Shown piece by piece: positions 10,330 through 21,900 of a stretch of 64,000 nt of DNA. The stretch lies in assembly GCA_036936605.1 (NCBI GenBank), contig JAUPFV010000004.1, forward strand, positions 179,694,807 to 179,758,806, written 5' to 3'. The position numbers were made by a program, and so were the translations under genes. The stretch is from Limnanthes douglasii subsp. nivea. Lineage: Eukaryota; Streptophyta; Magnoliopsida; Brassicales; Limnanthaceae. The notes beneath the pieces were generated by a model. The model saw only the letters and a list, made by a program, of their open reading frames with translations, was not told where the DNA came from and searched no databases. Each line of letters opens with the position of its first letter. Within the stretch, counting starts at the first letter, position 1.

Positions 10330-12300
10330 TCCCGTAGTAGACTCATATATTACTATTCTTTTTTAGTTTCCGCATTATGTAGTATTTTAGAAGCCAATAC
10401 ATTAACATAACTCTCTAGTCCGTTTCTAACTAGTGCAGACAACCCTAACTTGACTCATAACAATGTATATCAAGCACTGATGAAACTTAGAGACAAAGAT
10501 GCGCATTATCGATAACCAATGCCTACCAAATATAACATTTTATAAAGTTAGGCTATCAACGGCTATAAAGAGTACCCAGACTTTCTTTTTAAGGGGTAAT
10601 TTTCTAATGAGAGCATCACATTCGAACTCCCCTATCATATTTGCAGTACTCAATGTTAACCCTGCTATTGTTCTACTTGATCGGAGTATAACTTGAGGGT
10701 TTTTTCATTTATTTGTAGGTGGACATGAACAAATGTTGGCTAAACTATCTGTATGAATTAGGATCCTTCGAATTTAAGATCCCTCAATTGTCGCCTCGAT
10801 TACTACAACATCTTCATGTAGCCCAACAACATCTCGTAGATCATCATCACCAAATCTAATAAATGGCATCAAATATCTGTATAGATGGTTAGACATATTT
10901 CCTTCTAACTGAGTTGTCAAACTGACAATATGCCTCTTTCTTAAGCAACCCAAAGACCCTGACACCGTATCCCCACCAAAGATAGTTAGGGATTCAAAAA
11001 ATCCACACAACTTTTTAACCTTTATTATCTTTTGAGGTTATTCTATTACCATAATATTGATTATATATCAAATTCATTATATGGTCTAGTGATAACCATA
11101 GTATTTTCTTGTTTTAGGTTTGCTTATATCGTCTCCCTTCGGACAATAACTTGACCAAAATTTAGAATTTGCGGTTGACTCTTTGATTGAGTTTTAACAA
11201 AGGTAGTCAATTTTCTATTCTCGATTAGAGTTTAACTATATCGCTTCAAAGCAATACAATCCTTCGTATCATGCCCTACATCAGTGTGATACTTACAAAA
11301 CTGGATATTTCAAATTTTCCTCAGAGTTTGAATGGGTGGTGGTCTTCTAAATTGATTTTTTATTTATTTATCAAAGATGGTGGCAACACTCTCGGGAAGT
11401 TTTCCAAAATCATCATGTCAGACCCATTGTGTCCCCTTGGATCTATATTATTAACCTTGTAGATGTTGGTTTACCCTAAGTCGAGCAACATTCTGATTAG
11501 AGTCATTCAGATGAGAATTGTCGACCATTTGTACTTATTATTGTTAAGAACCCAAACCGATATTATTTTAATGGGGAAATTTTAGTCTCTTCGTTTCTTC
11601 TACCTTAATATTTTCTCAACTTGTGACAGCAAATCCTTAAAGGACAATGTTTTTTGCATGATGACCTTATCAGCTAATTCTCCATGAAGAATCCCCTTTC
11701 TAAAAGAAGCTATAACCACTTGTTCGAAGCAATCTTCTAAGCCATTTTTTGGTTTTCACTAAGAGCTTAGTGTAATCCATTGGACTTTTCCCAATCAATT
11801 ATCGACACTAAATTGTTGTGTGTCTATTTTCTTATATTTCTTTGTTTCCCACAAATTGCCTTCAGATATCCATTAAGAACATATCAAAACTCTTGATGGA
11901 TCCTTACAAAATCTCATTATACCACTTCAAACCACTATCTTTGAAGATCTTGAAAAAATCCTAACAAAATAACTTTTTTTCGTCATCAAAGTTTATCATA
12001 AAGTTCTTGAACTTTTCCATGTGGTTATCCAAATCTTTGTTTCCCTCAAGTTTTCCATTTTTGGTATAATAAACCACTTGGGCAGACCTCCAAAGATAAT
12101 TTTATATAGATAGAGGATAGTGCCTCCAATTATATCATTGACTAAACTGGTGACCCTCATTAACTATGCAAAAATACATCGTTTGAACTGTATAGAAAAC
12201 TCATCCTTCATTTGATATTCAATAATGTGGTTTCCCGAACCTCCTATCTTTCGCACACTTTCATTTTTTCTTTACCTTTTTTTATGTTTTTGTTTATCTG
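10330..12300 (-). pseudogene. gypsy relic G3: gag and protease
   Basis: Minus-strand relic closely related to the Gag-protease of E1. The piece at 11010-10774 (FFESLTIFGGDTVSG..., then GDDLRDVVGLHEDVVVI) matches E1 Gag-protease just before the DTG site. The protease C-terminal region follows at about 10530-10380, including GRHWLSIM. The Gag zinc motif CKYHTDVGHDTKDC lies at about 11240-11300, the same C-x2-H-x4-H-x4-C spacing as in E1. The retrotransposon Gag core is spread over about 11580-12250 in several frames. No RT or integrase is left. It is much more decayed than E1. Confidence 0.8.
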
Positions 12301-12560
12301 AGGAGGTATGGTATATGAAAAGTTATAAAAATTATGCAGATCTCATTTGTGGCTCTCAATACATATTTATAGCAACATTAAGCTTACTATGCATGATGGG
12401 GTGAAAAGGTCCAAAACCCATTATACTCAAGGCCTATTATTATTGTAAATAATTCTAATTATTATATTTACCTACATATACTAATATATAGGCTCATTAA
12501 CCCATTCTTTCAATTTACCCTTATAATAATTTAATCCTCATAAAAACAAAAATAATAATG
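12300..12560 (-). repeat. probable 5' LTR remnant of G3
   Basis: It lies where the 5' LTR of G3 should be. A minus-strand CTATAAATATG box lies at about 12363-12373, with 'ggtccaaaaccc' and 'aaggcctatta' words of the kind often seen in LTRs. Edges are not defined. Confidence 0.4.
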
Positions 12561-13060
12561 AAGCGTTCAAGAAAATCAAAGAAATTGAAGGTTAAAAATG
12601 AGTACGATTTCTATGAAGAGTATAAAGTTAAAGTTTTATTTTTTATTCGAGTGCATACTATGTTATTAAAGTTATTTAATTCGTTCGTTTCATTGAAATA
12701 TTATTTTGTTAGTTCAAAGATGCTCAAATATTTACAAATGTTGTTATATTTATTCAGATTTGTTCAAATTTGTTTAAACGGGTCAGATTATCAAATGAGT
12801 CACTTATTCAAATGTGTTCAAGTTTGGCCAAATCAGTTCAAATGGTAATTTTTTGCTTGAGTATCGATTATAGGTAGTATTTGTAAAATAATTCTATGTT
12901 TAGACAGTATTATATTTGTGTTATATTATTTCTTTAGAGTGTACTAATGGTAGCATTAATGAAAATGCCTTATATTTTGTGGGGTGACTAATAGTAGTGA
13001 AAGAATGGAATTTTAAGATAATTAATTAATTAACGTTTTTTGTAGGTATAAATTCTCATT
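12561..13060. other. unassigned AT-rich stretch
   Basis: A 96-codon open frame (12558-12848) is low-complexity (K, F, L-rich), has no recognisable domain, and I do not regard it as a gene. The sequence has imperfect 'tcaaatttgttcaaatgtg' repeats at about 12720-12845. Confidence 0.4.
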
Positions 13061-14850
13061 TATTTATCCTTACTATGAGATTTTAGTGTACATTTGGGAA
13101 ATAAATATGACGTTATAATATCCTGGTGGGAAAGACACCAATGTGGATAACATAAATATGGACAACAATTTGCATATATCTAATTGAAGGTATGTCGTTA
13201 TGAAAAAAAGATAAATATATGATTGTTTTTGTATGTTCAGCAGTGAGTTTTCCATTAAGAGTGTATTGTAGCTCATTAGGAAGTAGTGAAAGATGATTGG
13301 TTAAACCACTGGTAGGCAACCACACTTCTACATCCACAAATGAAAATCCAAACATAATTGATATTTGAATTGCAAGATATTATAAGGTGTAGTGGGAAGA
13401 AAATATCAAATGGCCTGTGACATCTCTTGTTGCATCCCTTAGTAGGAAAGTCTGTATGTATATAAATATGAGTAAAGGATATAGGGCAAGGGCCACAACT
13501 ATTGAGTTGATTTTTTAAAACGATAAACAATAGTTTAGTAGGCTGTTAGATGATTATGGTGAAATTAAACAACTAATCTTGGTTCAACTTGCATCATTAA
13601 GCAACAATTTGATGTTTTTGAAAAGCTGTTTATGTGTGTGGGTGTTGTTAAGAGAAGGTTTAAGGCAGGTTGCTGGTGAGTGATGATGTTATATGATTGT
13701 ATTATTAAGAGTTCATTTGGAAGCCAACTATTATGGATGTTGGTGTTGATGCAAACGAACAAATATTTTCCATACAATAGAATGAGAATAGAGAAAGTTT
13801 GAGTTGTTTTTTAAATCTCTTGGGTGAGGACATATAAATCTAAAATTAAGGTATATCGATTTGGATAAGTAAAAAAACGATATTGGTACAAGCACTTATA
13901 GATAAATTCCCTAACTCAGAACATAGATTTTACTGCAGACATTTGAATGCCAACTTTAAAAATGAAGCTTCCTGGTATACTAGAAAAAATAATTTTATGG
14001 GCCACTACTAGAGAAACTTTCAGGGAACAATTTATAGTTCACATATAAGAGATGAGAAAAGTTAGTTTAGAAGCTTCTAACTGGCTAGCTTAAAAACCAC
14101 CACGACACTGTTCTATATCATATTATGATGTTGCAACACACTGCAACATTCAAACACACAACCACATCAAAATATTTAATATGATTATTTTATATCATGA
14201 GGAGAAAGGTATCATTACACTCATTGATGGTATCTGACAACGAACAATAAAGAGAATAACAAATAACAAGAAACCAAGTAATACATGGGTGGTTTGTGTT
14301 TGGTTTATACACTGGGAGGGCCTAAGTATGATTTTTTTTATCTAGTAAGGGCCTCAGTTTCTCTTGTAGGAAATGATTTCTCAATGGTATACCATCTAAG
14401 CGAGGGATCGATGTCGTATGGTCAACATATAAACAGCCCGTTGATTTTATTTCATCCCGTTACCATGTGGAAAAACTGATTTATATATAAGTATACCTTG
14501 AATCCTATAAACGACTTATTTGGTATAAATCAATATTTCCTCCAGTAAAACCACCACAAGTTGAAGAAAATTCGGAAGAAAATTTAAGAAGAGAAATAAA
14601 GATAAAAGTGAGTTAGAAACTCTCCCAATTGGAGAAGAAAGACTAAGCATAAAGTATATGAACCTAAAGTGTTCTAAATGTAAACAGACCAGACAAAATA
14701 CAAGAGGTTATATAGTTATTATTGAAAATACTTATGCTGCTGAGGTCGGTGTAGTTGAAAATACTAATATTGAAGGAGTTGTTGAGCCTAAAAACACAAA
14801 TTTTGGTAAAGGTGTTGAGCTTCAAAACGCCCATACTGGTTGTGGTGGTT
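13061..14850 (+). pseudogene. Mutator-like (MULE) transposase relic
   Basis: The plus-strand translation, broken by several stops and frameshifts, follows the MuDR/MULE transposase order. SKGYRARATTIELI and LLDDYGEIKQ lie at about 13470-13570. The transposase core LVQALIDKFPNSEHRFYCRHL is at about 13885-13950, followed by NANFKN. LWATTRETFREQF is at about 13995-14035. A C-terminal basic tail with LKCSKCKQTRQNTRGY is at about 14661-14710, where MULEs carry a C..C zinc knuckle. The CRHL and FPN..HR words are diagnostic of MULEs. Terminal inverted repeats were not identified. It is non-functional because of stops such as the one at about 13980. Confidence 0.78.
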
Positions 14851-16366
14851 AACAATATGATGGATACATGAGGCTGAAATCACTTATGTTGTAAATTTTC
14901 ATATTAAATGAAACAAAAAATAAAGCAAGGAGACTCACTTCAAGAATTTCTAAAATTCCAATAAGTTTTTTCTTACAATTGTTTTTCCAATTCTAGTGGT
15001 TTTACTAATATTATTATAATAGGAAAGAAATGGCGGTTCATCAAACATAATGTTATATATAAGTTCAATGGACTATAATATTTATTTATTGTTTCTAAAT
15101 ATTCACTTTATAATATTTTTTTCTAATTAAAACCAATGCAGATTGAGGTATCAATGCCAAGACAGAATGAAGAACCAATAAGATTTTTTTTCTCCTAAGG
15201 CTTAAACTTATCTCTTTTAGCTTTTCTATTTTCTCGAAGTTATGATTTATTAAAATTATCAATTAGTATGCATTAAATTGTTTTTTTATTGGTTGCGAAG
15301 TTAGATAAGATTTTCTTTGTGATGGGTTAATTAATTGAATGAACATGTGACTCTTTATGTTAGCTAAATTTATTAGTTGTTCGTGCTGATTGATTTGCAC
15401 TAATATTGCTAGACTTTTCTTGCGGGTTTATTGACATGTCTTAGTATAAACATTATTGGTTTATTGATGGTGAATGTTGCAACAATTATTGGTAGACTTT
15501 GCTTGTTATATTTTTTTTTGCTTGGTATGTAGGTGCCTAATATAATGTAGTATAAATTATATTTGTAGCAAGTTGGTGGAATCTTAATTCCAACATTAAA
15601 GATACAAAAAATATTAAGCAGTTTGAAGTACGGCAACAGAGAACCTAAAAGAGAAGAAGAGTGTTCATCAATCAGTTGAGCACCAAGTGGGAGTAATCTC
15701 TAAAGCGATCGGTTGAATTATAATGTTATTTTTTGTTGAATTTGAAGACAATTTTTTTGTTGAAGTCAAACACTGCTTTTTATAAAGTGTCCAGCCTTTT
15801 TTACATTTAATATGACATTTTTATGTTTTTCAAATAGTGTTTTAGTAGTGGTATAGTCTTAAATGTAATCCCAAAATATTTGTGACTTGTTAAATCGGTT
15901 TGTTATTTCAAATGTTACAAGAACACTTGTAATTGGTAAAGGGTAAGCCTCCTCACGGGGTAATGTTTTAAATTTATTCCAGACAGTTGTAACTAGTAAA
16001 CGGTTAGCTTTTGGCTAAGTTATCAACATTCAAATTCATAAACGGCAAACATTCATAATTAGATTACTGTAATCTCAATAACAAAATTGTCAATCATAAT
16101 TGATTAAAACCATTTATTCACAACTTAATTACTACCATCCCAATAAGTTACCATTTGTTCACAACTAAATAACAGAATTATGAACCATAATTGTTAAAAT
16201 CCATTTGTTCACAAGTAGATTATCTTCATAATTGATTAAAACTTTTTCAATGAATTATATTACAACCATTACATTAACTGTAATCCCAACAATTGTTAAC
16301 AATTACGAAATAATTTTTTTTAAATCAACATAATAGTAAGAACCAAGAGGAACAAAATATAAAATA
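14851..16366. other. unassigned AT-rich stretch left of E1
   Basis: No supportable gene. From about 15980 to 16300 there are diffuse imperfect repeats of an 'accatttgttcacaact' / 'cataattgattaaaa' type, about 60-70 bases apart. These may belong to the end of the Mutator-like element, but I cannot show an inverted partner. Confidence 0.4.
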
Positions 16367-16371
16367 TAAAA
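16367..16371. repeat. E1 target-site duplication, left copy
   Basis: TAAAA directly before the 5' LTR. The same five bases directly follow the 3' LTR at 26927-26931. Confidence 0.92.
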
Positions 16372-16808
16372 TGATGAGTCCGAATGCGGAGTGCTCCCCG
16401 GAAGGGCAGATCAGTGTAATTCTCTCCGAACACCGGACAAAACTTTTGGACCGCACAGATCTCTTCGAACCAATGTGAGCCTAAGGCTGTTCGAACTATG
16501 ACTAAAGTACTAAAAAACCTAAACACTTCTTGACTAAGCTACCTGTCCTCCTGCTTAGAACTCATGGGTCTTTAAACATGACCCGGGTCCATTAAACTTG
16601 ACCCGAAAGCCCATAAGGGCCCAAATAACATACTATAAATACTCAACCACCAGCATTAACTTCTAATAATGAAAATTAACTGCTGCCAAGCTGCTTAATT
16701 CTCTCTCCACCTTGAAACACCCTTACACCACCTTGAAACACCCTTACACCACCCCGAAACTCTACTTGAAATTACCAGCCTACCCTCAGGCTACTTTAAT
16801 CCTCACCA
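16372..16808 (+). repeat. E1 5' LTR
   Basis: 437 bases from TGATGAGTCC to CCTCACCA. It carries a TATAAATA box at 16634-16641, which should direct the genomic transcript. Two full 21-base units (16707-16748) lie near its 3' end; the 3' LTR has six. Confidence 0.95.
16634..16641 (+). promoter_or_regulatory. TATA box in the E1 5' LTR
   Basis: TATAAATA within 'catactataaatactc', about 175 bases before the LTR end and about 240 before the Gag start. The matching box in the 3' LTR is present and unchanged. Confidence 0.75.
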
Positions 16809-16810
16809 AA

Positions 16811-16827
16811 TTGGCGACCACAGTGGG
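16811..16827 (+). other. E1 primer-binding site candidate
   Basis: TTGGCGACCACAGTGGG starts two bases after the 5' LTR. Position and TGGCG start fit a tRNA 3' end. I cannot name the tRNA without a tRNA set. Confidence 0.65.
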
Positions 16828-16881
16828 AGGCGACGGTGCCTGAATCAAGTATTCGAAACCAGGTAAAGACATTCTGTCCGA

Positions 16882-18939
16882 ATGAACCCGGATAATCCAG
16901 AGCTTCCACCAGCTTTGCTCGAAGTGGTGGAAGAGAACGATGAGTATACTGTCCAAGAGCGCGACAGGTTAAAACTTGAAATAGAAGCTCTGAGGGCTGA
17001 AAAGGCCAAGATGGGCGTGAAAGAAAAATCCAAGGCTTCGGTTGTTCATCACACCGACAACCCTAGAGAGCTTGAGGCTTCAAAAACTCATGTGAGTACT
17101 AAAAAGACACATGCTAGTTCTAAAAAGTCTTACCGGTCCAAGCCTGTGGAGAGCTCTGACTCAAGTTCAGAATCTTCGGGCAGCTCTTCGGACAGTAAGG
17201 GAAATGAGAAATCCTTGTCCTCTAGCAGTGATGAGGGTCGAACCAAGAAAAAGCAAAAGCAGGTAAAGAAGTATTCGAGAAAGAGAGATCACCATGGAAG
17301 AATGAAAAGGCATATTGGAAAGGGGTCATCTCACCACCGGAGGTATACGGACAAGATGTTCATGGATCCTTTTGCCTTCCGTGATGAGCCAGGTATCTTT
17401 GCAACTCCTAATGAGGATACTGTGTTCAGTCGTGGGAGGAATTGGAGGCAATCTCCATTGTCTTCTAAAATTCTGTCCGGAAACCTCCCCAAGAGGTTTG
17501 ACAGCACCAAGATGGAGAAGTATGATGGCAGTACTGATCCGGACAATCATCTGGAGCAATTCAAGAACTTCATGATGAACTTTGATGATGATGATAAACT
17601 ACTCTGTAGGGCATTTTCCCAATCTTTCACGGGGAGTGCTCTGAAATGGTACAACAGCCTGCCTCAGGGTTGTATCAAAGACTTTGATACTTTTTGGGTG
17701 GCCTTTAGAAGGCAGTTTGTGGGGAGTAAGGAGCTGAAGGGCAATGGAGACACAATAATCCATTGTGCCCAAGAGCCAAATGAGTCGTTAAAGGAGTACA
17801 TAAGTCGTTTTGTAAACACAAAGAATGGGTTGGCTGATTGCTTTGAACAAGTGGCAATAGCATCCCTAAGACAATGTTTAAACCCAAGCAACTTGGCCGA
17901 TTCGGTGACCAGGAAGAAAGCCATGACCTGGGGAGGATTGCTAAACCAAGTTGGCAAGCAAATAAATGTTGATGAAACGAAAAAGACCAGGGTGCACAGA
18001 CAAGTGAGATCCACCCCGGTAGCACCTACTCCAAATCAAAACCAATCCGGGAATAAAGCCAGAGAAACCGGACAAGGGCATGGTAGGGGGAAAGCACAGT
18101 CTCAACCAGCTGCTCCTGCTCAAAGTCAACAGTCTAGAAACAAAAGAGGGCCATGGGTCCAACCAGAGTGGTTTGCAGAACTCAAAGAAAGTGTGGCAAC
18201 CATTTTCGATAAAACAAAAGATGAGGTACACTACCGGAGACCAGCAACTTTGCAGTCTCCTAGAGAGCATCGAAACAATTCCTTTTGCCAATACCACAAT
18301 GATATTGGTCATACCACCGATGATTGCATAGCATTGAAACAAAAGGTACAAAACTTGATCGAAAGGGGAAAGTTGGGTGCATACGTCAAAAAGAGAGGAG
18401 GCAACAGGCCTGACAACACTCACCGGGTTGGTCCGAGTAATGCTGCCCCGGAGGGGGCTATGGTAATAGTTGAAAGGTTTGATGTGGAGTCTGAATACTT
18501 GGATCCTGATCCAACACGAAACAGAGTGGGTGCTATAGAGGAGCGTTCTAGATCGGTCTCCAGGCTCATTAAATTCTTTGAGTCACTGACAATTTTCGGA
18601 GGGGACACAATGACTGCTCCTACTACTTCTTCAAGAAAAAGACATGTTCATAATTTGGCCTCCCAGCTAGAAGGAGGCATGACCTCTTATCAGTCACCGG
18701 ATTCATTCCCCTTCATTGTCTTTGATGGGGATGATTTAAGTGACATTGCTGGCCCTCATGAGGATGCTGTTGTCATAGGAGCATCTGTAGGGGACAATGA
18801 GATAAGGCGAATTTTGGTGGATACTGGAAGCTCTGCCAATATCCTCTTTTTAAACACCTACAAGAAAATGAAAAATCCAGCTGTGATTCAGAAGTCGGAC
18901 AGGTCGATTGTGGGTTTTCGGGCAGCTCGGCCGATGTGA
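16882..18939 (+). CDS. E1 Gag plus N-terminal half of protease
   Basis: 685 codons. Gag coats the element RNA, and the C-terminal part begins the aspartic protease that processes the polyprotein. Residues 1-50 are acidic and coiled-coil-like. Residues about 60-135 are serine- and lysine-rich. The retrotransposon Gag core is at about 210-320 (YDGSTDPDNHLEQF, then LKWYNSLP and FRRQFVGS). The zinc motif is C469-x2-H472-x4-H477-x4-C482. The protease catalytic site is D647-T648-G649 in VDTGSSANILF. The frame then ends in TGA at 18937-18939 in the middle of the protease, whose remaining half is in the next ORF in the -1 frame. The start is the first ATG after the LTR and leaves a 73-base leader. 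Confidence 0.93.
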   Translation: MNPDNPELPPALLEVVEENDEYTVQERDRLKLEIEALRAEKAKMGVKEKSKASVVHHTDNPRELEASKTHVSTKKTHASSKKSYRSKPVESSDSSSESSGSSSDSKGNEKSLSSSSDEGRTKKKQKQVKKYSRKRDHHGRMKRHIGKGSSHHRRYTDKMFMDPFAFRDEPGIFATPNEDTVFSRGRNWRQSPLSSKILSGNLPKRFDSTKMEKYDGSTDPDNHLEQFKNFMMNFDDDDKLLCRAFSQSFTGSALKWYNSLPQGCIKDFDTFWVAFRRQFVGSKELKGNGDTIIHCAQEPNESLKEYISRFVNTKNGLADCFEQVAIASLRQCLNPSNLADSVTRKKAMTWGGLLNQVGKQINVDETKKTRVHRQVRSTPVAPTPNQNQSGNKARETGQGHGRGKAQSQPAAPAQSQQSRNKRGPWVQPEWFAELKESVATIFDKTKDEVHYRRPATLQSPREHRNNSFCQYHNDIGHTTDDCIALKQKVQNLIERGKLGAYVKKRGGNRPDNTHRVGPSNAAPEGAMVIVERFDVESEYLDPDPTRNRVGAIEERSRSVSRLIKFFESLTIFGGDTMTAPTTSSRKRHVHNLASQLEGGMTSYQSPDSFPFIVFDGDDLSDIAGPHEDAVVIGASVGDNEIRRILVDTGSSANILFLNTYKKMKNPAVIQKSDRSIVGFRAARPM
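18912..18918 (+). other. in-phase GGGTTTT heptamer at the gag-pro/pol frame change
   Basis: The sequence is in phase as G GGT TTT (codons GGT 18913-18915 and TTT 18916-18918). That fits the X XXY YYZ pattern of -1 ribosomal slippery sites. Reading on in the -1 frame continues the protease into the pol ORF. A plain one-base loss in the T run would produce the same picture. Confidence 0.55.
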
Positions 18940-21900
18940 TCGGGGAGTTTGAAGAAGAAGTGTTATTGGGCAGGGGCCCTTTCAAGAAAATGGTTAGAAT
19001 ACTCTTCATTGTGGTGGATTGTCCCACCTGCTATAATGCTATTCTAGGGAGATCTTGGCTCTCTAGGATGCATGCAGTGGCTTCGACAGTCCATCAGTGT
19101 CTAAAGTATGCTGTTCAGGGGCAGGTTGGGGTTGTCCGGAGCAGTCAAAAGATTGCAAGAGAATGTTATGCCACTGCCTTGGCTCCACGAACGCTGGGGG
19201 CAGTCCGTATAAACGATCAATATCAGTTTGAGGGCCTTTCTGGGGGTGAGGGTGAAATTGATGACCCCAGAGAGACCCCTGGAGTGCTGATTCCAATAGA
19301 GGAGGTTGAAACACACTGCTTGGAAGAAGGAAAAAACGTCAAGATAGGGTCCAAAATGCCACAAATGTTGAAAGAAAAAATGTTGAAATTCTTGAAAGAC
19401 CATCAGCACATTTTTGCTTGGTGCAATGCTGATGTTACTGGAGTTCCATCAGAGGTGATTTCCCATCACCTGTCTGTCCGGAGAGATGTGGCACCCGTGG
19501 TACAAAAAAGGAGAGCCTTCTCAATAGAAAAGGCTGATGTCATTGTACAAGAGGTTGACAGACTCACAAAGATGGGGCACATCAAAGAATCTCAGTACCC
19601 TTTGTGGACTGCCAATCCTGTCTTGGTAAAAAAGAAGAATGGCAAATGGCGTATGTGCATTGACTTCACAGACCTAAATCGAGCTTGTCCAAAAGACTTG
19701 TATCCGGTCCCTCGGATAGATCAGTTAATAGATTCTACTTCTGGGAACAAGCTACTCTCCTTTATGGACGCCTTCTCCGGGTATAATCAGATCCAGGTAG
19801 ATCCAAAAGATCAAGAGCATACTACGTTTGTCACTGATAGGGGTCTACATTGCTACAAGGTGATGCCCTTTGGCTTGAAAAATTCTGGGGCTACTTATCA
19901 AAGGTTAGTCAACAAGGCATTTGCTGATCAAATTGGAAGAAATATGGAGGTTTACATTGACGATATGATGGTGAAAAGTGTGGATGAGCAGTTGCACTTG
20001 TCCGACCTCCAAGAGACTTTTGCCAAGTTGGCCAAAGTAAATTTGAAACTAAACCCTGAAAAATGTGTGTTCGGAGTGCAGTCCGGGAAGTTTCTAGGGT
20101 ATATCATAAGTGAGCATGGAATACAGCCCGACCCGGACCAACTCAATGCTTTGTTCCAAATGGAGCCTCCTCGAAACATTAAAGAAGTACAGCGATTAAC
20201 GGGGAGATTGGCTGCCTTGAACAGATTCATCTCCAGGTCTTCGGACAGGTGTGCTCCATTTTTTCAGACCTTGAGGGGTGCAAAGGGGTTTGAATGGACA
20301 CCACAGTGTAATGAAGCATTTAATGAAATCAAGAAACACCTTTCCTCTCCCAAGACTTTGTTCAAACCGGTTGATGGGGAGACTCTCTTTGTGTATCTGG
20401 CTGTTTCAAGTTATGCCATCAGTGCTGTGCTAGTAAGGAAGGTTGATGGGCATCCTCACCCAGTGTACTACATCAGCAAAACCTTGATTGATGCTGAGAG
20501 GCGTTACTTGAAACTCGAAAAGCTGGCGTTGGCCTTGGTAATAGCTGCAAGGAAAATGAGGCCCTACTTCCAGGCTCATCCTATCATTGTCCGAACGTCC
20601 TTCCCTTTAAAGAATGTCCTTCAAAAAGCAGACATTTCGAGCAGAATGACAAAGTGGTCAGTAGAGTTGGGGGACTTCGACATAGACTTTGCTCCCCGAA
20701 CAGCGGTAAAAGCTCAAGCTGTGGCTGACTTTCTGGTTGAATTCCATTATGACAGGGATTCAGAGCAGCCTACTGATTCAAAAGACAAGAAAGTGTGGAT
20801 TGTCCGGACGGACGGAGGATCCAGTACCATGGGATCTGGGGCAGGAATATGTCTCACTTCCCCCTACGGGGACAACATGTACCAAGCTATTTGTTTTGCT
20901 TTCAGGGCATCCAATAACGAGTCTGAATACGAAGCAGCTATAGCTGGGTTAAAATTGGCCTACATCTGTGGAGCTAAAAGGGTCAAGCTACTAAGTGACT
21001 CCCAGTTGCTAGTCCACCATGCCTTGGGCCTATCAGAAGCTAGAAAGGAGCAATTGGTCAAGTATTTACTCCTCCTAAAAAATAAAGCGTTAAAGTTTAA
21101 AGCTGTTGTCTATGAGCACATCCCCCGGGCAGAAAATGAACTAGCAGATTCATTGGCAACAATAGCATATTCAGAGTCCTACCCATGGATCCATGTGCTT
21201 GAAAGCCCTTCTATTCAACTCAATGAAGGTATAAAAGAGGAAGTCTTTGAAGTACAAGTGAATCGGCCTCAAGACTGGAGGTCTCCTCTTATACAATATT
21301 TATCCGATGGCATCGTGCCCATGGATAAACCACAAGCCAAAACGTTGAAGCACAGAGCTCGTGGTTTCCTAATGTTAAGAGAAGTATTGTACGAAAAATC
21401 CTATAGCAAACCCCTCCTACGTTGTTTAGGGGATCATGAGTCACAAATAGTTCTCTCCGAATTGCATGATGGTGAGGGATCAGCCCATTGTGGATTTAGA
21501 GCCTTAACAAGAAGAGTGCTACTCTCCGGATACTATTGGCCATCGATTATGAAAGATGCTAAGGAGCTGGTAAGAAGGTGTGACCCATGCCAAAGGTACA
21601 ACAATGAAATTCATGTACCAGCCACTCCTTTGGAATCAATTTCTGAGCCCATCCCTTTTGCTCGGTGGGGATTGGACTTAGTTGGGCCTCTCCCCGTGGC
21701 GTCCGGAGGACGTAAAACTATAATTGTAGCCATCGACTACTTCTCTAAGTGGATAGAAGCAGCTCGTTTGGCAGGAACAACCTCGAAAGCTGTCATAAAA
21801 TTCATTCTGTCCAACATATGTTGCAGATTTGGTGTCCCCCAAAGAATAACAACAGACAATGGGCCACAGTTCGACAATAGAGAGATGGAAAGCTTTTGTG

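Noticed and set aside
17315..18423. Several 70-160-codon frames overlapping E1 gag in other frames and on the other strand.
   Set aside because: Shadows of the strongly coding gag frame; none has recognisable domains.
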